DNA of 11,801 bases from Pseudomonadota bacterium (GTDB lineage Bacteria; Pseudomonadota; Gammaproteobacteria; Burkholderiales; Burkholderiaceae_C), in NCBI GenBank assembly GCA_023436025.1, contig JAEZKX010000073.1, forward strand, positions 1 through 11,801. The letters are read 5' to 3'. The notes beneath the pieces are model-generated. The model searched no databases. It saw only the letters and a list, made by a program, of their open reading frames with translations, and was not told the origin of the DNA. Shown piece after piece: positions 1-7,132 of this stretch; the stretch's first letter is position 1; every line of letters starts with the position of its first letter. A program made the translations under genes and the position numbers.

Positions 1-2
1 GC

Positions 3-56
3 GGTGGCGGCGGTGGCGGCGGTGGCGGCGGCTACGGCGGCGGCAACAACTACTGA
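3..56 (+). CDS. C-terminal end of a glycine-rich protein, probably an RRM RNA-binding protein (partial)
   Basis: Only the last 17 codons and the TGA stop (54-56) are inside the window. They encode ten glycines, then Y-G-G-G-N-N-Y and stop. Such a Gly/Tyr/Asn tail made of repeated GGT/GGC codons is typical of the small glycine-rich RNA-binding proteins (one RRM domain plus a Gly-rich tail) common in Burkholderiales, which act as cold- or stress-responsive RNA chaperones. The RRM domain itself would lie upstream and cannot be seen, so the family assignment is inference; a glycine-rich secreted or structural protein is the alternative. A strong hairpin follows 24 bases after the stop. Confidence 0.55.
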   Translation, partial: GGGGGGGGGGYGGGNNY

Positions 57-79
57 GCTGCCGGCCCGCCGGCATCGCA

Positions 80-105
80 ACAAAGGCTCCCGCGGGAGCC
101 TTTGT
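80..105. terminator. Perfect palindromic hairpin, probable bidirectional terminator
   Basis: A 26-base perfect palindrome whose arms read ACAAAGGCTCCCG and its complement. It lies between the stop of the glycine-rich gene (+) and the stop of the convergent SDR gene (-). The A-rich left flank and T-containing right flank (TTTGTCGTT) make it usable in both directions, though the U-tract is poor. A GCCGGC-CC-GCCGGC element (60-73) sits just before it. Confidence 0.7.
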
Positions 106-123
106 CGTTCCTGGCGGCGCCGC

Positions 124-897
124 TCACTCGCCCTGGCGGCGCTTGCGCGGCTGGCTGGCGGCGATGCGATCGAACAGCGCATCGGGCACCAGCCGCAGCA
201 GCTTGGCCACCACGCCCATCTGCCAGGGGATCACGCGGTAGCTGCTGCCGCGCCCGATGGCGCGGAAGGCCGCGTCGGCGAACTGCCCAGGCTGCATCAG
301 GAAAGGCATGCGGTAGCGGTTGCGGCTGGTCAGCGGCGTGGCCACGTAGCCCGGCGCGATGGTCACCACCCGCACGCCGCTTTGGCGCAGCTCGCCGCGC
401 AGGCTCTCGCAGTAGCTCACCACTGCCGCCTTGCTGCCGCAGTAGGCGCCGTGCCCCGGCATGCCGCGGATGGCCGCCACGCTGGCGATGCCCACCAGGG
501 TGCCGCTGCCGCGCGCGCGCATGGCCGCCACGAAGGGATGGAAGGTGGCGGCCAGGCCGACGTTGTTGACGGCGAAGGTGCGCGCCAGCACGTCCAGGTC
601 CGCGCGCTGCTCGGTGTCGACGCCGATGCTGATGCCGGCATTGGCGATCACCACATCGGGCAGGCCCTGCTGGGCGATGCAGGCCTGGCCGGCCGCCACG
701 ATGCTGTCGGTGTCGGCCACGTCGGCGCGGTAGGCGCGCCAGCGTTCGGCCGGAATGCCCTGCGCGGTCGCCCAGGCGGCGATCTCCGCGTCGCGCCGCG
801 CCACCAGCGCGAGGCGCCAGCCGGCCTGGTGGTAGCGCCAGGCCAGCGCCTGGCCGATGCCGCTGGACGCGCCGGTGATGAAGGCGAGCCGCTCCAT
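124..897 (-). CDS. SDR family oxidoreductase (in the kdsD-kdsC-lptC operon)
   Basis: A 257-residue classical short-chain dehydrogenase/reductase with a Rossmann fold. The cofactor motif TGASSGIG is at residues 8-15, the NAG motif at 86-88, and the catalytic set is N111, S139, Y152 and K156 (YCGSK). Arginines at 34-35, at the end of the second strand, favour NADP(H). The C-terminus is hydrophobic and then basic (KRR). The ATG at 897 was chosen because the cofactor motif then starts at the usual distance from the N-terminus; longer readings only extend into lptC. A GAGG lies close upstream and the gene begins 4 bases after the lptC stop, so it is probably co-transcribed with the Kdo/LPS genes. 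The substrate is unknown; a role in envelope lipid or sugar chemistry is inference from position only. Confidence 0.88.
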   Translation of the reverse strand: MERLAFITGASSGIGQALAWRYHQAGWRLALVARRDAEIAAWATAQGIPAERWRAYRADVADTDSIVAAGQACIAQQGLPDVVIANAGISIGVDTEQRADLDVLARTFAVNNVGLAATFHPFVAAMRARGSGTLVGIASVAAIRGMPGHGAYCGSKAAVVSYCESLRGELRQSGVRVVTIAPGYVATPLTSRNRYRMPFLMQPGQFADAAFRAIGRGSSYRVIPWQMGVVAKLLRLVPDALFDRIAASQPRKRRQGE

Positions 898-901
898 CGC
901 C

Positions 902-1516
902 TCAGGGCCTGGGCTGCAGGGTGCCGCGCACCCGGCCTTCCAGCTCGGTGACGCGCCCGAGGTTGTCGTAGTCCAGGCGGTCCGCCTCGAACCGGTCGTT
1001 GCCGCGCAGCAGCGTGACCGGCTTGTTCGAGGTGACGCGCTCGGTGTCCATGAACGCGTGCAGGAATTCGCTGCGGATCTGCAGCCGCGGCAAGGGCTGG
1101 CCCTGGGCGTCCTTGCCCTCGCGCGTGACCACCGCATTGCCGAACAGCTGCACCTCGGTGGCGTCGCCGTTGCTGAGCGCGCGCTTCGCCGTGGCCACGG
1201 TCACCGCACCCTTCTCGTCGTAGGCGCGGATGTTGGGCTGGTCGATCTCCAGCGTGTCGGTGTCGGGGTAGTGGCGCGCCTCCACGCCCTGGATCTCGGA
1301 CTTGAGGCGCCCCTGCGCATCGAAGGACTTCACCGAGAAGTTGCGCAGGAAGTAGTCGGGGTCGTGGGTGGGTGGCGCTGTCACGCCGGGTGTCGACAGC
1401 GCGGGCGTGCTGCGCGCCAGCCAGTAGGTGCCCATGGCGAGCAGGCCCATCAGGATGACGGGCAGGTAGATGGTGAGGCGGTCCCACACGCGGCCGAAGC
1501 CGCGCCAACTGCTCAC
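902..1516 (-). CDS. lptC: LptC, LPS-transport periplasmic protein anchored in the inner membrane
   Basis: A 204-residue bitopic protein. Its short cytoplasmic N-terminus is followed by one membrane segment (about residues 15-34) and a periplasmic beta-rich LptC domain that starts near the conserved region HDPDYFLRNF (51-60). The length agrees with the family (about 190-210). LptC takes lipopolysaccharide from the LptBFG ABC transporter and hands it to the LptA bridge. The start is GTG at 1516, overlapping the kdsC stop by 4 bases (GTGA), which points to translational coupling. The order kdsD-kdsC-lptC is the classic Gram-negative arrangement. Unusually, no lptA or lptB follows: the next gene is an SDR and then the operon ends. 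Confidence 0.93.
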   Translation of the reverse strand: MSSWRGFGRVWDRLTIYLPVILMGLLAMGTYWLARSTPALSTPGVTAPPTHDPDYFLRNFSVKSFDAQGRLKSEIQGVEARHYPDTDTLEIDQPNIRAYDEKGAVTVATAKRALSNGDATEVQLFGNAVVTREGKDAQGQPLPRLQIRSEFLHAFMDTERVTSNKPVTLLRGNDRFEADRLDYDNLGRVTELEGRVRGTLQPRP

Positions 1517-2055
1517 CGATAGTCCTCCAGCAGCCGGGCGTACTGCCCGCTGGCCACCAGCAGCAGGTCGCAGAATTCGCGCGCCGCGCCGTGGCCGCCG
1601 GTCGCCTGGGTGACGTAGCGCGCGCAGTGCCGCACCTCGGCGTGGGCGTTGGCGGGCGCCACGGGGAAGGCGCAGCGGCGCAGCACCGGCAGGTCGGGCC
1701 AGTCGTCGCCGATGGCCGCGGCCTGCGACCAGTCGAGGCCGCGCGCCTTGAGCACGCTTTCGGCGGCGGGGCGCTTATCCTCGGTGCCGTAGTGCACCTG
1801 GGTCACGCCCAGGGCCTCCAGCCGGCGGCGCAGCGGCTTGGAGTCGCGCCCGGTGATGACGGCCGGCACGATGCCCGCGCGCTGCAGCAGCTTCATGCCG
1901 AGTCCGTCGAGGATATTGAAGCGCTTGATCAGCTCGCCTTCGTCGCTGAACAGAAGGCCGCCGTCGGTCATGACGCCGTCGATGTCGAAGAAGGCGATGC
2001 GGATGCCCTGCGCCGCCAGCAGCACTTCGGGCGCGAAGGTGAGGGCCGGCGCCAT
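1513..2055 (-). CDS. kdsC: KdsC, 3-deoxy-D-manno-octulosonate-8-phosphate phosphatase
   Basis: A 180-residue HAD-superfamily phosphatase without a large cap domain, the usual KdsC size. It carries the nucleophile motif FFDIDGVMTDG with D24 and D26, motif II TGR (68-70), K94 as the motif III lysine and motif IV GDDWPDLPV (116-124) for Mg2+ binding. The C-terminal GGHGAARE stretch (153-160) is the conserved KdsC tail element. The enzyme removes phosphate from Kdo-8-phosphate to give Kdo for lipid A-core synthesis in the cytoplasm. The ATG at 2055 shares one base with the kdsD stop (TGATG), and the stop overlaps lptC, so the three genes are read as a coupled unit. Confidence 0.94.
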   Translation of the reverse strand: MAPALTFAPEVLLAAQGIRIAFFDIDGVMTDGGLLFSDEGELIKRFNILDGLGMKLLQRAGIVPAVITGRDSKPLRRRLEALGVTQVHYGTEDKRPAAESVLKARGLDWSQAAAIGDDWPDLPVLRRCAFPVAPANAHAEVRHCARYVTQATGGHGAAREFCDLLLVASGQYARLLEDYR

Positions 2056-3080
2056 CAGATGACCTTGGCCCGCATGAGATCGTTGGTGTTGACGGCGCCA
2101 ACCAGGGTGCCGCCGGCATCCACCACCAGCAGCCGGGTGATGCCGCGCGCGTCCATCAGCTCGGCGGCCTCGGCCGCCAGCACGTCGGCGCGGATGGTCA
2201 GCGGATCGGCGTGCATCACGTCGCCGGCGGTCAGCTGGCGCAGGTCGCCGCCGCGCTCGATCAGGCGGCGCAGGTCGCCGTCGGTGAAGATGCCCTGCAG
2301 GCGGCCGTCGGCATCCACCACCGCGGCGGCGCCGAAACCGGTGCGGCTCATCTCGCGCATCAGCTCCATGAAGGGTGTGGCGGCGCCGACGCGCGACACC
2401 GCGTCGCCGGTGCGCATGACGTCCGACAGGTGCGTCAGCAGCTTGCGGCCCAGGGCGCCGCCCGGGTGCGAGCGGGCGAAATCCTCGGCCTTGAAGCCGC
2501 GCGCGTCCAGCAGGGCCACCGCCAGCGCATCGCCCAGGGCGAGCTGCGCGGTGGTGGAGGCGGTCGGTGCCAGCTGCAGCGGGCAGGCCTCGCGGGCGAC
2601 ACCGCTGTCGAGGACGATGTCGGCATGGCGCGCCAGGGTCGAGCGCGGGTTGCCCGTCATCGCCACCAGCGGCGCGCCCAGGCGCTTGAGCACCGGCAGG
2701 ATGGCGGTGATCTCGTTGCTCTCCCCGCCATTGGAGATGGCCAGCACCAGGTCGATGGACTTGATCATGCCCAGGTCGCCGTGGCTGGCTTCCGCCGGAT
2801 GCACGAACATCGCCGCGGTACCGGTGGACGCCAGCGTGGCGGCGATCTTGCGGCCGACGTGCCCGCTCTTGCCCATGCCCATGACCACCACCCGGCCACG
2901 CACCTCCAGCATGGCCGCCACGGCCCGGGCGAAGGCCTCGCCAGTGCGCTCCTTCAGACCCAGCAGCGCGGCCGCCTCGATGTCGAAGGTCTCGCGGGCG
3001 AGGCGCAGCGCGCGCTCCGGGTCGAAGCCGGGCGCGGAGGCAGCCTCGGCAGCCGGCGCGAGGGGGGTGGCGAGAGTCAT
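2055..3080 (-). CDS. kdsD: KdsD/KpsF, D-arabinose-5-phosphate isomerase
   Basis: A 341-residue KpsF/GutQ-family isomerase with an N-terminal SIS domain (about 45-180) followed by a CBS pair (about 218-272 and 285-340). It converts ribulose 5-phosphate to arabinose 5-phosphate, the first committed precursor of Kdo. Visible family signatures are GMGKSGH with K71, HPAEASHGDLG with E97, SNGGESNEI with E123, and H205 in SHPGGALGRKLL, matching the catalytic Lys/Glu/Glu/His set known for this family. The ATG at 3080 is chosen because the product then has family length; the reading frame runs open far upstream, but only antisense to the antiporter gene. It is first in the operon, divergent from the antiporter over 42 bases. 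Confidence 0.94.
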   Translation of the reverse strand: MTLATPLAPAAEAASAPGFDPERALRLARETFDIEAAALLGLKERTGEAFARAVAAMLEVRGRVVVMGMGKSGHVGRKIAATLASTGTAAMFVHPAEASHGDLGMIKSIDLVLAISNGGESNEITAILPVLKRLGAPLVAMTGNPRSTLARHADIVLDSGVAREACPLQLAPTASTTAQLALGDALAVALLDARGFKAEDFARSHPGGALGRKLLTHLSDVMRTGDAVSRVGAATPFMELMREMSRTGFGAAAVVDADGRLQGIFTDGDLRRLIERGGDLRQLTAGDVMHADPLTIRADVLAAEAAELMDARGITRLLVVDAGGTLVGAVNTNDLMRAKVI

Positions 3081-3122
3081 CCCCGGGATTTTAGTTGGCG
3101 GGCGTATTGCTAGCATCGGGCC
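3081..3122. promoter_or_regulatory. Short divergent intergenic region (kdsD / antiporter)
   Basis: These 42 bases must hold the start signals of both the kdsD operon (-) and the antiporter gene (+), unless promoters lie inside the opposing genes. On the minus strand a TAAAAT hexamer (complement of 3088-3093) matches the -10 consensus at 5 of 6 positions, but no good -35 is placed correctly. An 8-base palindrome TGCTAGCA (3108-3115) lies in the middle. Promoter positions are inference. Confidence 0.35.
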
Positions 3123-5108
3123 ATGTCCTCGCTCGGTCTGACCCTGCTCTACCTGCTGGCGGCGGTCCTGGGCGTGGTCGCCTGCCGGTCCCTGCGCCTG
3201 CCGCCCATCCTGGGCTACCTGGTGGCGGGCGTGGTGATCGGGCCGCACGCGCTGCACCTGGCCGACGAGTCTGCGGCGGTGCGCCACCTGGGCGAGTTCG
3301 GCGTGGTGTTCCTGATGTTCGTGATCGGCCTGGAGTTCAACCTCTCCAAGCTGCGCGCCATGCGCACCCACGTGTTCGGCCTGGGCCTGTCGCAGGTGGT
3401 GCTGACCATGCTGGGCGCCACGGCCGGCGCGCTGCTGCTGTCGGCGCTGCTGCCGCGGCTGCTGGACCTCAGCTGGCAGGCGGCGCTGGCGCTGTCCGGC
3501 GCCCTGGCCATGAGCAGCACGGCCATCGTGGTCAAGCTCATGGCCGAACGGCTCGAACTGGAGTCGGAGCACGGCCAGCGCGTCATGGGCGTGCTGCTGT
3601 TCCAGGACCTGGCCGTGGTGCCGCTGCTGGTGCTGATCCCCGCCCTGGGCAGCCCGCCTGAGGTGCTGATGCGCGACATCGGCATCGCGCTGGCCAAGGC
3701 CGCGGCGCTGATCGCGCTGCTGCTGGTGGGCGGGCAGAAGGCGATGCGCTGGTGGCTCACCCAGGTGGCGCGGCGCAAGAGCGAGGAGCTGTTCGTGCTG
3801 AACCTGCTGCTGGTGACGCTGGGGCTGGCCTGGCTCACGGAGCTGGCGGGCCTGTCGCTGGCGCTGGGTGCCTTCATCGCCGGCATGCTGATCTCCGAGA
3901 CCGAGTACAAGCACCAGGTCGAGGCCGACATCCGCCCCTTCCACGACGTGCTGCTGGGCCTGTTCTTCATCACCGTGGGCATGCTGCTGGACTGGCGGGC
4001 GGTGGCCGCGAGCTGGCCGCTGGTGGCCTTCCTGGTGGCGGTGCCGGTGCTGTTCAAGCTGGCGCTGGTGACGGCGCTGGCGCGCGCCTTCGGCGCCTCC
4101 ATGGGCGTGTCGCTGCGCACCGGCCTGTACCTGGCGCAGGCGGGCGAATTCGGCTTCGTATTGCTGGCGCTGGCGCAGCAGCGGCAGCTCGTGGGGCCGG
4201 AGCTGATCAACCCGATCCTGGCCAGCATGGTGATCTCCATGCTGGCCACGCCCTTCATCATCCAGTGGAGCAACCGCATCGTGATGAAGCTGGTGGCCAG
4301 CGAATGGATGCGGCAGTCGCTGCAGATGACCACCATCGCGCGCAAGTCCATCAACGCCAACAAGCACGTGATCATCTGCGGCTACGGCCGCTGCGGCCAG
4401 AACCTGGCGCGCATGCTGGAGCACGAGGGCATCCCCTACATGGCGCTGGACCTCGATCCCGACCGGGTGCGCCAGGCCGCCGCCGCTGGCGACTCGGTGG
4501 TGTTCGGCGATGCCGCGCGGCTGCAGGCGCTGATGGCCGCCGGCCTGGCGCGCGCCACCGCGGTGGTGGTGACCTACCTCGACGTGCCCGGCGCGATGAA
4601 GGTGCTGGCCAACGCCCGCGCCCATGCGCCGCAGGTACCCGTGATCGTCCGCACCCAGGACGACCACGACCTGGAAAAGCTGATGGCCGCCGGCGCCACC
4701 GAGGTGGTGCCCGAGACGCTGGAGAGCTCGCTGATGCTGGCCAGCCATGCGCTGGCGCTGGTGGGCGTGCCGATGCGGCGCGTGATCCGCATCGTGCAGG
4801 ACCAGCGCGATGCGCGCTACAACCTGCTGCGCGGCTACTTCCACGGCGCCGACGACAGCACCGTGCAGGAACGCGAGCAGGAACGCCTGTCGACCATCAC
4901 GCTGCCGCTGGGCGCCCATGCCCTGGGCCGCGCGCTCAGCCAGTTCGCCCTGCATGCGCAGGGTGTGCGCGTGGTGAGCCTGCGCCGCAGCAGCGGGCAC
5001 GCCGTCGACCTGGCCTCCGATCCTCGGTTGGAGGACGGTGACACACTCGTGCTGTCGGGCCGGCCCGAGCCGCTGGCCATGGCGGAAGAAATCCTGCTGC
5101 AAGGATGA
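3123..5108 (+). CDS. CPA2-family monovalent cation:proton antiporter, KefB/YbaL-like
   Basis: A 661-residue inner-membrane protein. Residues 5-385 form the Na+/H+-exchanger membrane domain with about a dozen hydrophobic segments, including the family signatures FVIGLEFNL (66-74), VLLFQDLAVVPLL (157-169) and LYLAQAGEFGFVLL (335-348). An RCK_N/TrkA-N domain follows (about 414-535) with the nucleotide-binding loop GYGRCG (420-425) and acidic D443/D445, then an RCK_C domain (about 585-655). It probably exchanges K+ or Na+ for H+ under control of a nucleotide bound to the RCK domain. No KefF/KefG-type ancillary quinone reductase is adjacent, so a glutathione-gated Kef role is not shown. The stop overlaps the first possible apt start, so the two genes may be co-transcribed. 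Ion specificity cannot be told from sequence. Confidence 0.9.
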   Translation: MSSLGLTLLYLLAAVLGVVACRSLRLPPILGYLVAGVVIGPHALHLADESAAVRHLGEFGVVFLMFVIGLEFNLSKLRAMRTHVFGLGLSQVVLTMLGATAGALLLSALLPRLLDLSWQAALALSGALAMSSTAIVVKLMAERLELESEHGQRVMGVLLFQDLAVVPLLVLIPALGSPPEVLMRDIGIALAKAAALIALLLVGGQKAMRWWLTQVARRKSEELFVLNLLLVTLGLAWLTELAGLSLALGAFIAGMLISETEYKHQVEADIRPFHDVLLGLFFITVGMLLDWRAVAASWPLVAFLVAVPVLFKLALVTALARAFGASMGVSLRTGLYLAQAGEFGFVLLALAQQRQLVGPELINPILASMVISMLATPFIIQWSNRIVMKLVASEWMRQSLQMTTIARKSINANKHVIICGYGRCGQNLARMLEHEGIPYMALDLDPDRVRQAAAAGDSVVFGDAARLQALMAAGLARATAVVVTYLDVPGAMKVLANARAHAPQVPVIVRTQDDHDLEKLMAAGATEVVPETLESSLMLASHALALVGVPMRRVIRIVQDQRDARYNLLRGYFHGADDSTVQEREQERLSTITLPLGAHALGRALSQFALHAQGVRVVSLRRSSGHAVDLASDPRLEDGDTLVLSGRPEPLAMAEEILLQG

Positions 5109-5110
5109 TG

Positions 5111-5677
5111 ATGGAACGAATGAACGACCCCCAAGACCTCGACGTCAGCGACTACCTGAAACGCCGCATCCGCACCGTGCCCGACTGGCCGGCGCCGGGC
5201 GTGCAGTTCCGCGACATCACGCCGCTGCTGCAGAACCCCAGGACCTTCCGCGTGCTGATCGACGCCTTCGTCTACCGCTACATGGACAGCCGCCCCGACG
5301 TGGTGGCGGGACTGGACGCGCGCGGCTTCATCCTGGGCTCGGTGGTGGCCTACGAGCTGGGGGTGGGCTTCGTGCCGATCCGCAAGAAGGGCAAGCTGCC
5401 CTTCACCACGGTGGAAGAGACCTACGAGCTGGAATACGGCAGCGCCACCGTGGAACTGCACACCGATGCGGTGCAGGCCGGCCAGCGCGTACTGCTGATC
5501 GACGACCTGATCGCCACCGGCGGCACCATGATGGCCGGCAAGAAGCTGCTGGAGAAACTGGGCGCCACGGTGATCGAGGGCGTGGCCATCGTCGACCTGC
5601 CCGAGCTGGGCGGCACCCAGCGCCTGCGCGAGGGCGGGCTGGATGTGTTCACCTTCGTGGAGTTCGGCGGCCACTGA
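5111..5677 (+). CDS. apt: Adenine phosphoribosyltransferase
   Basis: A 188-residue type I phosphoribosyltransferase that makes AMP from adenine and PRPP (purine salvage, cytoplasm). The N-terminal VPDWPAPGVQFRDITPLL (23-40) is the characteristic APRT segment, GLDARGFILGS (68-78) follows, and the PRPP loop VLLIDDLIATGGT is at 127-139. The start is ambiguous: in-frame ATGs occur at 5105, 5108, 5111 and 5120. I chose 5111 because AAGGA (5101-5105) then lies 5 bases upstream; 5105 would overlap the antiporter stop as ATGA, and 5120 also fits family length. Its place behind the antiporter suggests co-transcription but no functional link is evident. Confidence 0.95.
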   Translation: MERMNDPQDLDVSDYLKRRIRTVPDWPAPGVQFRDITPLLQNPRTFRVLIDAFVYRYMDSRPDVVAGLDARGFILGSVVAYELGVGFVPIRKKGKLPFTTVEETYELEYGSATVELHTDAVQAGQRVLLIDDLIATGGTMMAGKKLLEKLGATVIEGVAIVDLPELGGTQRLREGGLDVFTFVEFGGH

Positions 5678-5695
5678 AGCCGCGCTCGGCGTTGC

Positions 5696-5710
5696 CTGCG
5701 CTCAGCGCAG
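5696..5710. terminator. Small hairpin at the convergent apt / unknown-gene junction (weak)
   Basis: CTGCGC (5696-5701) and GCGCAG (5705-5710) form a 6-bp stem; the loop is the TCA that encodes the stop of the minus-strand gene. There is no T-run, so this is only a candidate termination or end-protecting structure for the two convergent transcripts. Confidence 0.3.
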
Positions 5711-6445
5711 CTCGCCGTACTGCGTGCCGCCCAGTTCGTGCGTCGGCTCCTCGGCCGATACTTCCGTGTCCTCGAAACCGGTGAGCAGCACGCCGCTGCT
5801 GCCGTGCTTGTGCGTGCCCGTGGGAGCGGCCGGCCGGTCGGCGCGGGCGGCCAGGGCCTGGCGGAAAGCCTCGATCTCCGACGGGTGCAGCGGCTCGAAG
5901 GCCGGCCGGGGCCGCGGCGCCGCCGCTGCCACCAGTGGCGCCGGCTGCGACACCAGCGCGTCTTCGCCGAGCTGGGCCGGCCGCGGCTCGGAAGGACGCG
6001 GGCGGGCGGCGATGTCGCCGATGGCGACATGGTCGTTGGAGCGCCAGTAGACGGCGGTGACCATGATGTCGAAGCGCGCCTTGGCCGACTGCGCGATCAG
6101 CGCCTCGATCTCGGCCATGCGGATGGGCTCGCTGGCAGCGCGCTGCGCCAGGTCGACCATCACCAGGAACTGGCGGCCGCGGGTGTCGAGCGACAGCACC
6201 TTGAACTTGTAGCTGGAGGACAGCACGCCGGCGCGCACCATGGCCTCGCGCACCACCATGTAGAGCAGCTCGCGGCGCTCCATGCGCTCCTGCTTGCGGT
6301 TGGCCGGCGCCGCGGTGGCATGGGCGCGGGCTGCATGGGCGGGACGGGTGCTGTCCAGGCGGGACAGTCCGGAACTGGGCATCGCCTCTTGCGTCGGAGT
6401 TCCGACCTTCTTCTTGCTCGGCGAAAACCAGGCTAACCAGGACAT
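5702..6445 (-). CDS. Conserved-looking protein of unknown function
   Basis: 247 residues, not recognised. The N-terminus (MSWLAWFSPSKKK, then Ala/Pro/Thr/Ser-rich to about residue 50) looks disordered. Residues 50-138 look like a folded alpha/beta domain: a basic helix (RKQERMERRELLYMVVREAM), a strand with KFKVLSLDTRGRQFLVMVDL, a helix EIEALIAQSAK and a strand FDIMVTAVYWR. After a Pro/Ala-rich linker (146-185) comes a short helix (188-202), and the protein ends in an acidic segment with the tail GGTQYGELR. The ATG at 6445 is preceded at 5 bases by GAAAGG (6451-6456), a good ribosome site. There is no signal peptide or membrane segment, so it is probably cytosolic. It converges on apt and lies downstream of the cyclic-nucleotide-binding gene in the same direction. 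Function unknown. Confidence 0.8.
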   Translation of the reverse strand: MSWLAWFSPSKKKVGTPTQEAMPSSGLSRLDSTRPAHAARAHATAAPANRKQERMERRELLYMVVREAMVRAGVLSSSYKFKVLSLDTRGRQFLVMVDLAQRAASEPIRMAEIEALIAQSAKARFDIMVTAVYWRSNDHVAIGDIAARPRPSEPRPAQLGEDALVSQPAPLVAAAAPRPRPAFEPLHPSEIEAFRQALAARADRPAAPTGTHKHGSSGVLLTGFEDTEVSAEEPTHELGGTQYGELR

Positions 6446-6450
6446 CAAGG

Positions 6451-6456
6451 CCTTTC
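6451..6456 (-). promoter_or_regulatory. Ribosome binding site of the unknown-function gene
   Basis: GAAAGG on the minus strand, 5 bases before the ATG at 6445. It decides the start in favour of this ATG over the TTG immediately before it. Further upstream a CTGACC-like -35 (around 6491-6496) may be present, but no convincing -10 is seen. Confidence 0.55.
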
Positions 6457-6589
6457 GAGCGGCGATTGCTACAAATTTGGGTGCCGCGCGGTCAGTTTAG
6501 CCAGCGCCATCGGCGCGCAACGTGCATAGGTAACGGAGAGTGCGCCTGTCGTTCGCGCCACATGGAACGTCCGTGAGAAAGTGCATGCT

Positions 6590-7081
6590 TCAAGTGACCG
6601 CGACGCGCTTGGGCCGGTTGCCGAGCCGGCGCGACACCAGCGATCCCAGCGCCATCGCGACGTCCAGCGCCAGCTGCGGTTGCCGGTTCGACAGCTCGGT
6701 GAAGCGGATCGGCGTGAGCGACCAGATCTTGCACACGCTGGCGGCCTGCACGGTGGCGTTGCGCGGGTTGCGCGAGAAGAAGGCCCCCTCGCCGACGGCC
6801 GATCCGGCCTCGACGGAGGCCAGGCGCAGGCGCCCCTTGTCGTCCTCGTAGTGCACCGTCAGCTTGCCCTCCTCCACGAAGTACACCGTGCGGTCGGAGG
6901 CGTTCTGCTCGATCAGCACCTGCCCGGGCTGCAGCGCGAAAGGCTGCAGGTAGGTGCCCAGGAGCTCCCATTGCTTCGGCCCGATCGCCGGCCGGAAATG
7001 GTCGGCCGTCTGGTTGCGGGCCGTGGCCTGCATCAACCCGTGGACGTCGAACTGGATCGGGGCGCGATGCGGTGCGTTCAT
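6590..7081 (-). CDS. Stand-alone cyclic-nucleotide-binding domain protein
   Basis: 163 residues made almost wholly of one CRP/PKA-type cyclic-nucleotide-binding beta-barrel. Residues 49-58 (ALQPGQVLIE) and YFVEEGKLTVHY (67-78) give the jelly-roll strands. VGEGAFFSRNPRNAT (96-110) resembles the phosphate-binding cassette, with E98 and R107 at the ribose- and phosphate-contact positions, so ligand binding is plausible. A helical tail follows (about 127-153); there is no helix-turn-helix, kinase or channel domain, so it is not a CRP/FNR regulator by itself and must act through a partner. The start is uncertain: ATG 7081 lacks a clear ribosome site, while an in-frame TTG at 7117 has GGAGGA 9 bases upstream and would add 12 residues. 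It is divergent from the cyclase-like gene. Confidence 0.85.
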   Translation of the reverse strand: MNAPHRAPIQFDVHGLMQATARNQTADHFRPAIGPKQWELLGTYLQPFALQPGQVLIEQNASDRTVYFVEEGKLTVHYEDDKGRLRLASVEAGSAVGEGAFFSRNPRNATVQAASVCKIWSLTPIRFTELSNRQPQLALDVAMALGSLVSRRLGNRPKRVAVT

Positions 7082-7126
7082 GCGCGCAGGTATACGGCTG
7101 ACCTGCGCCCCGCACAAGAACCGGTT

Positions 7127-7132
7127 TCCTCC
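7127..7132 (-). promoter_or_regulatory. Strong Shine-Dalgarno upstream of the cyclic-nucleotide-binding gene
   Basis: GGAGGA on the minus strand lies 9 bases before an in-frame TTG (7117) and 45 bases before the ATG at 7081. It is the best ribosome site in the region, so it may set a TTG start. Alternatively it is part of the leader, since a TGTAAT -10-like hexamer lies directly upstream and transcription could start on it. Confidence 0.4.

Noticed and set aside
3..44. GGT/GGC repeats resembling a simple-sequence repeat or phase-variable tract
   Set aside because: The units are whole glycine codons in frame with a terminal YGGGNNY and stop, so this is coding repeat of a Gly-rich tail rather than a contingency locus.
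3081..5102. A minus-strand open frame of about 670 codons antisense to the antiporter gene, continuous with kdsD
   Set aside because: It is the shadow of GC-rich codon bias. The product is His/Gln/Arg-rich low-complexity sequence, whereas the plus strand gives a full CPA2 antiporter; kdsD has its own ATG at family-typical length.
3123..5108. Glutathione-gated KefC system
   Set aside because: The membrane and RCK domains fit the wider CPA2 group, but no KefF/KefG partner is adjacent and gating residues cannot be assigned by eye, so only KefB/YbaL-like is claimed.
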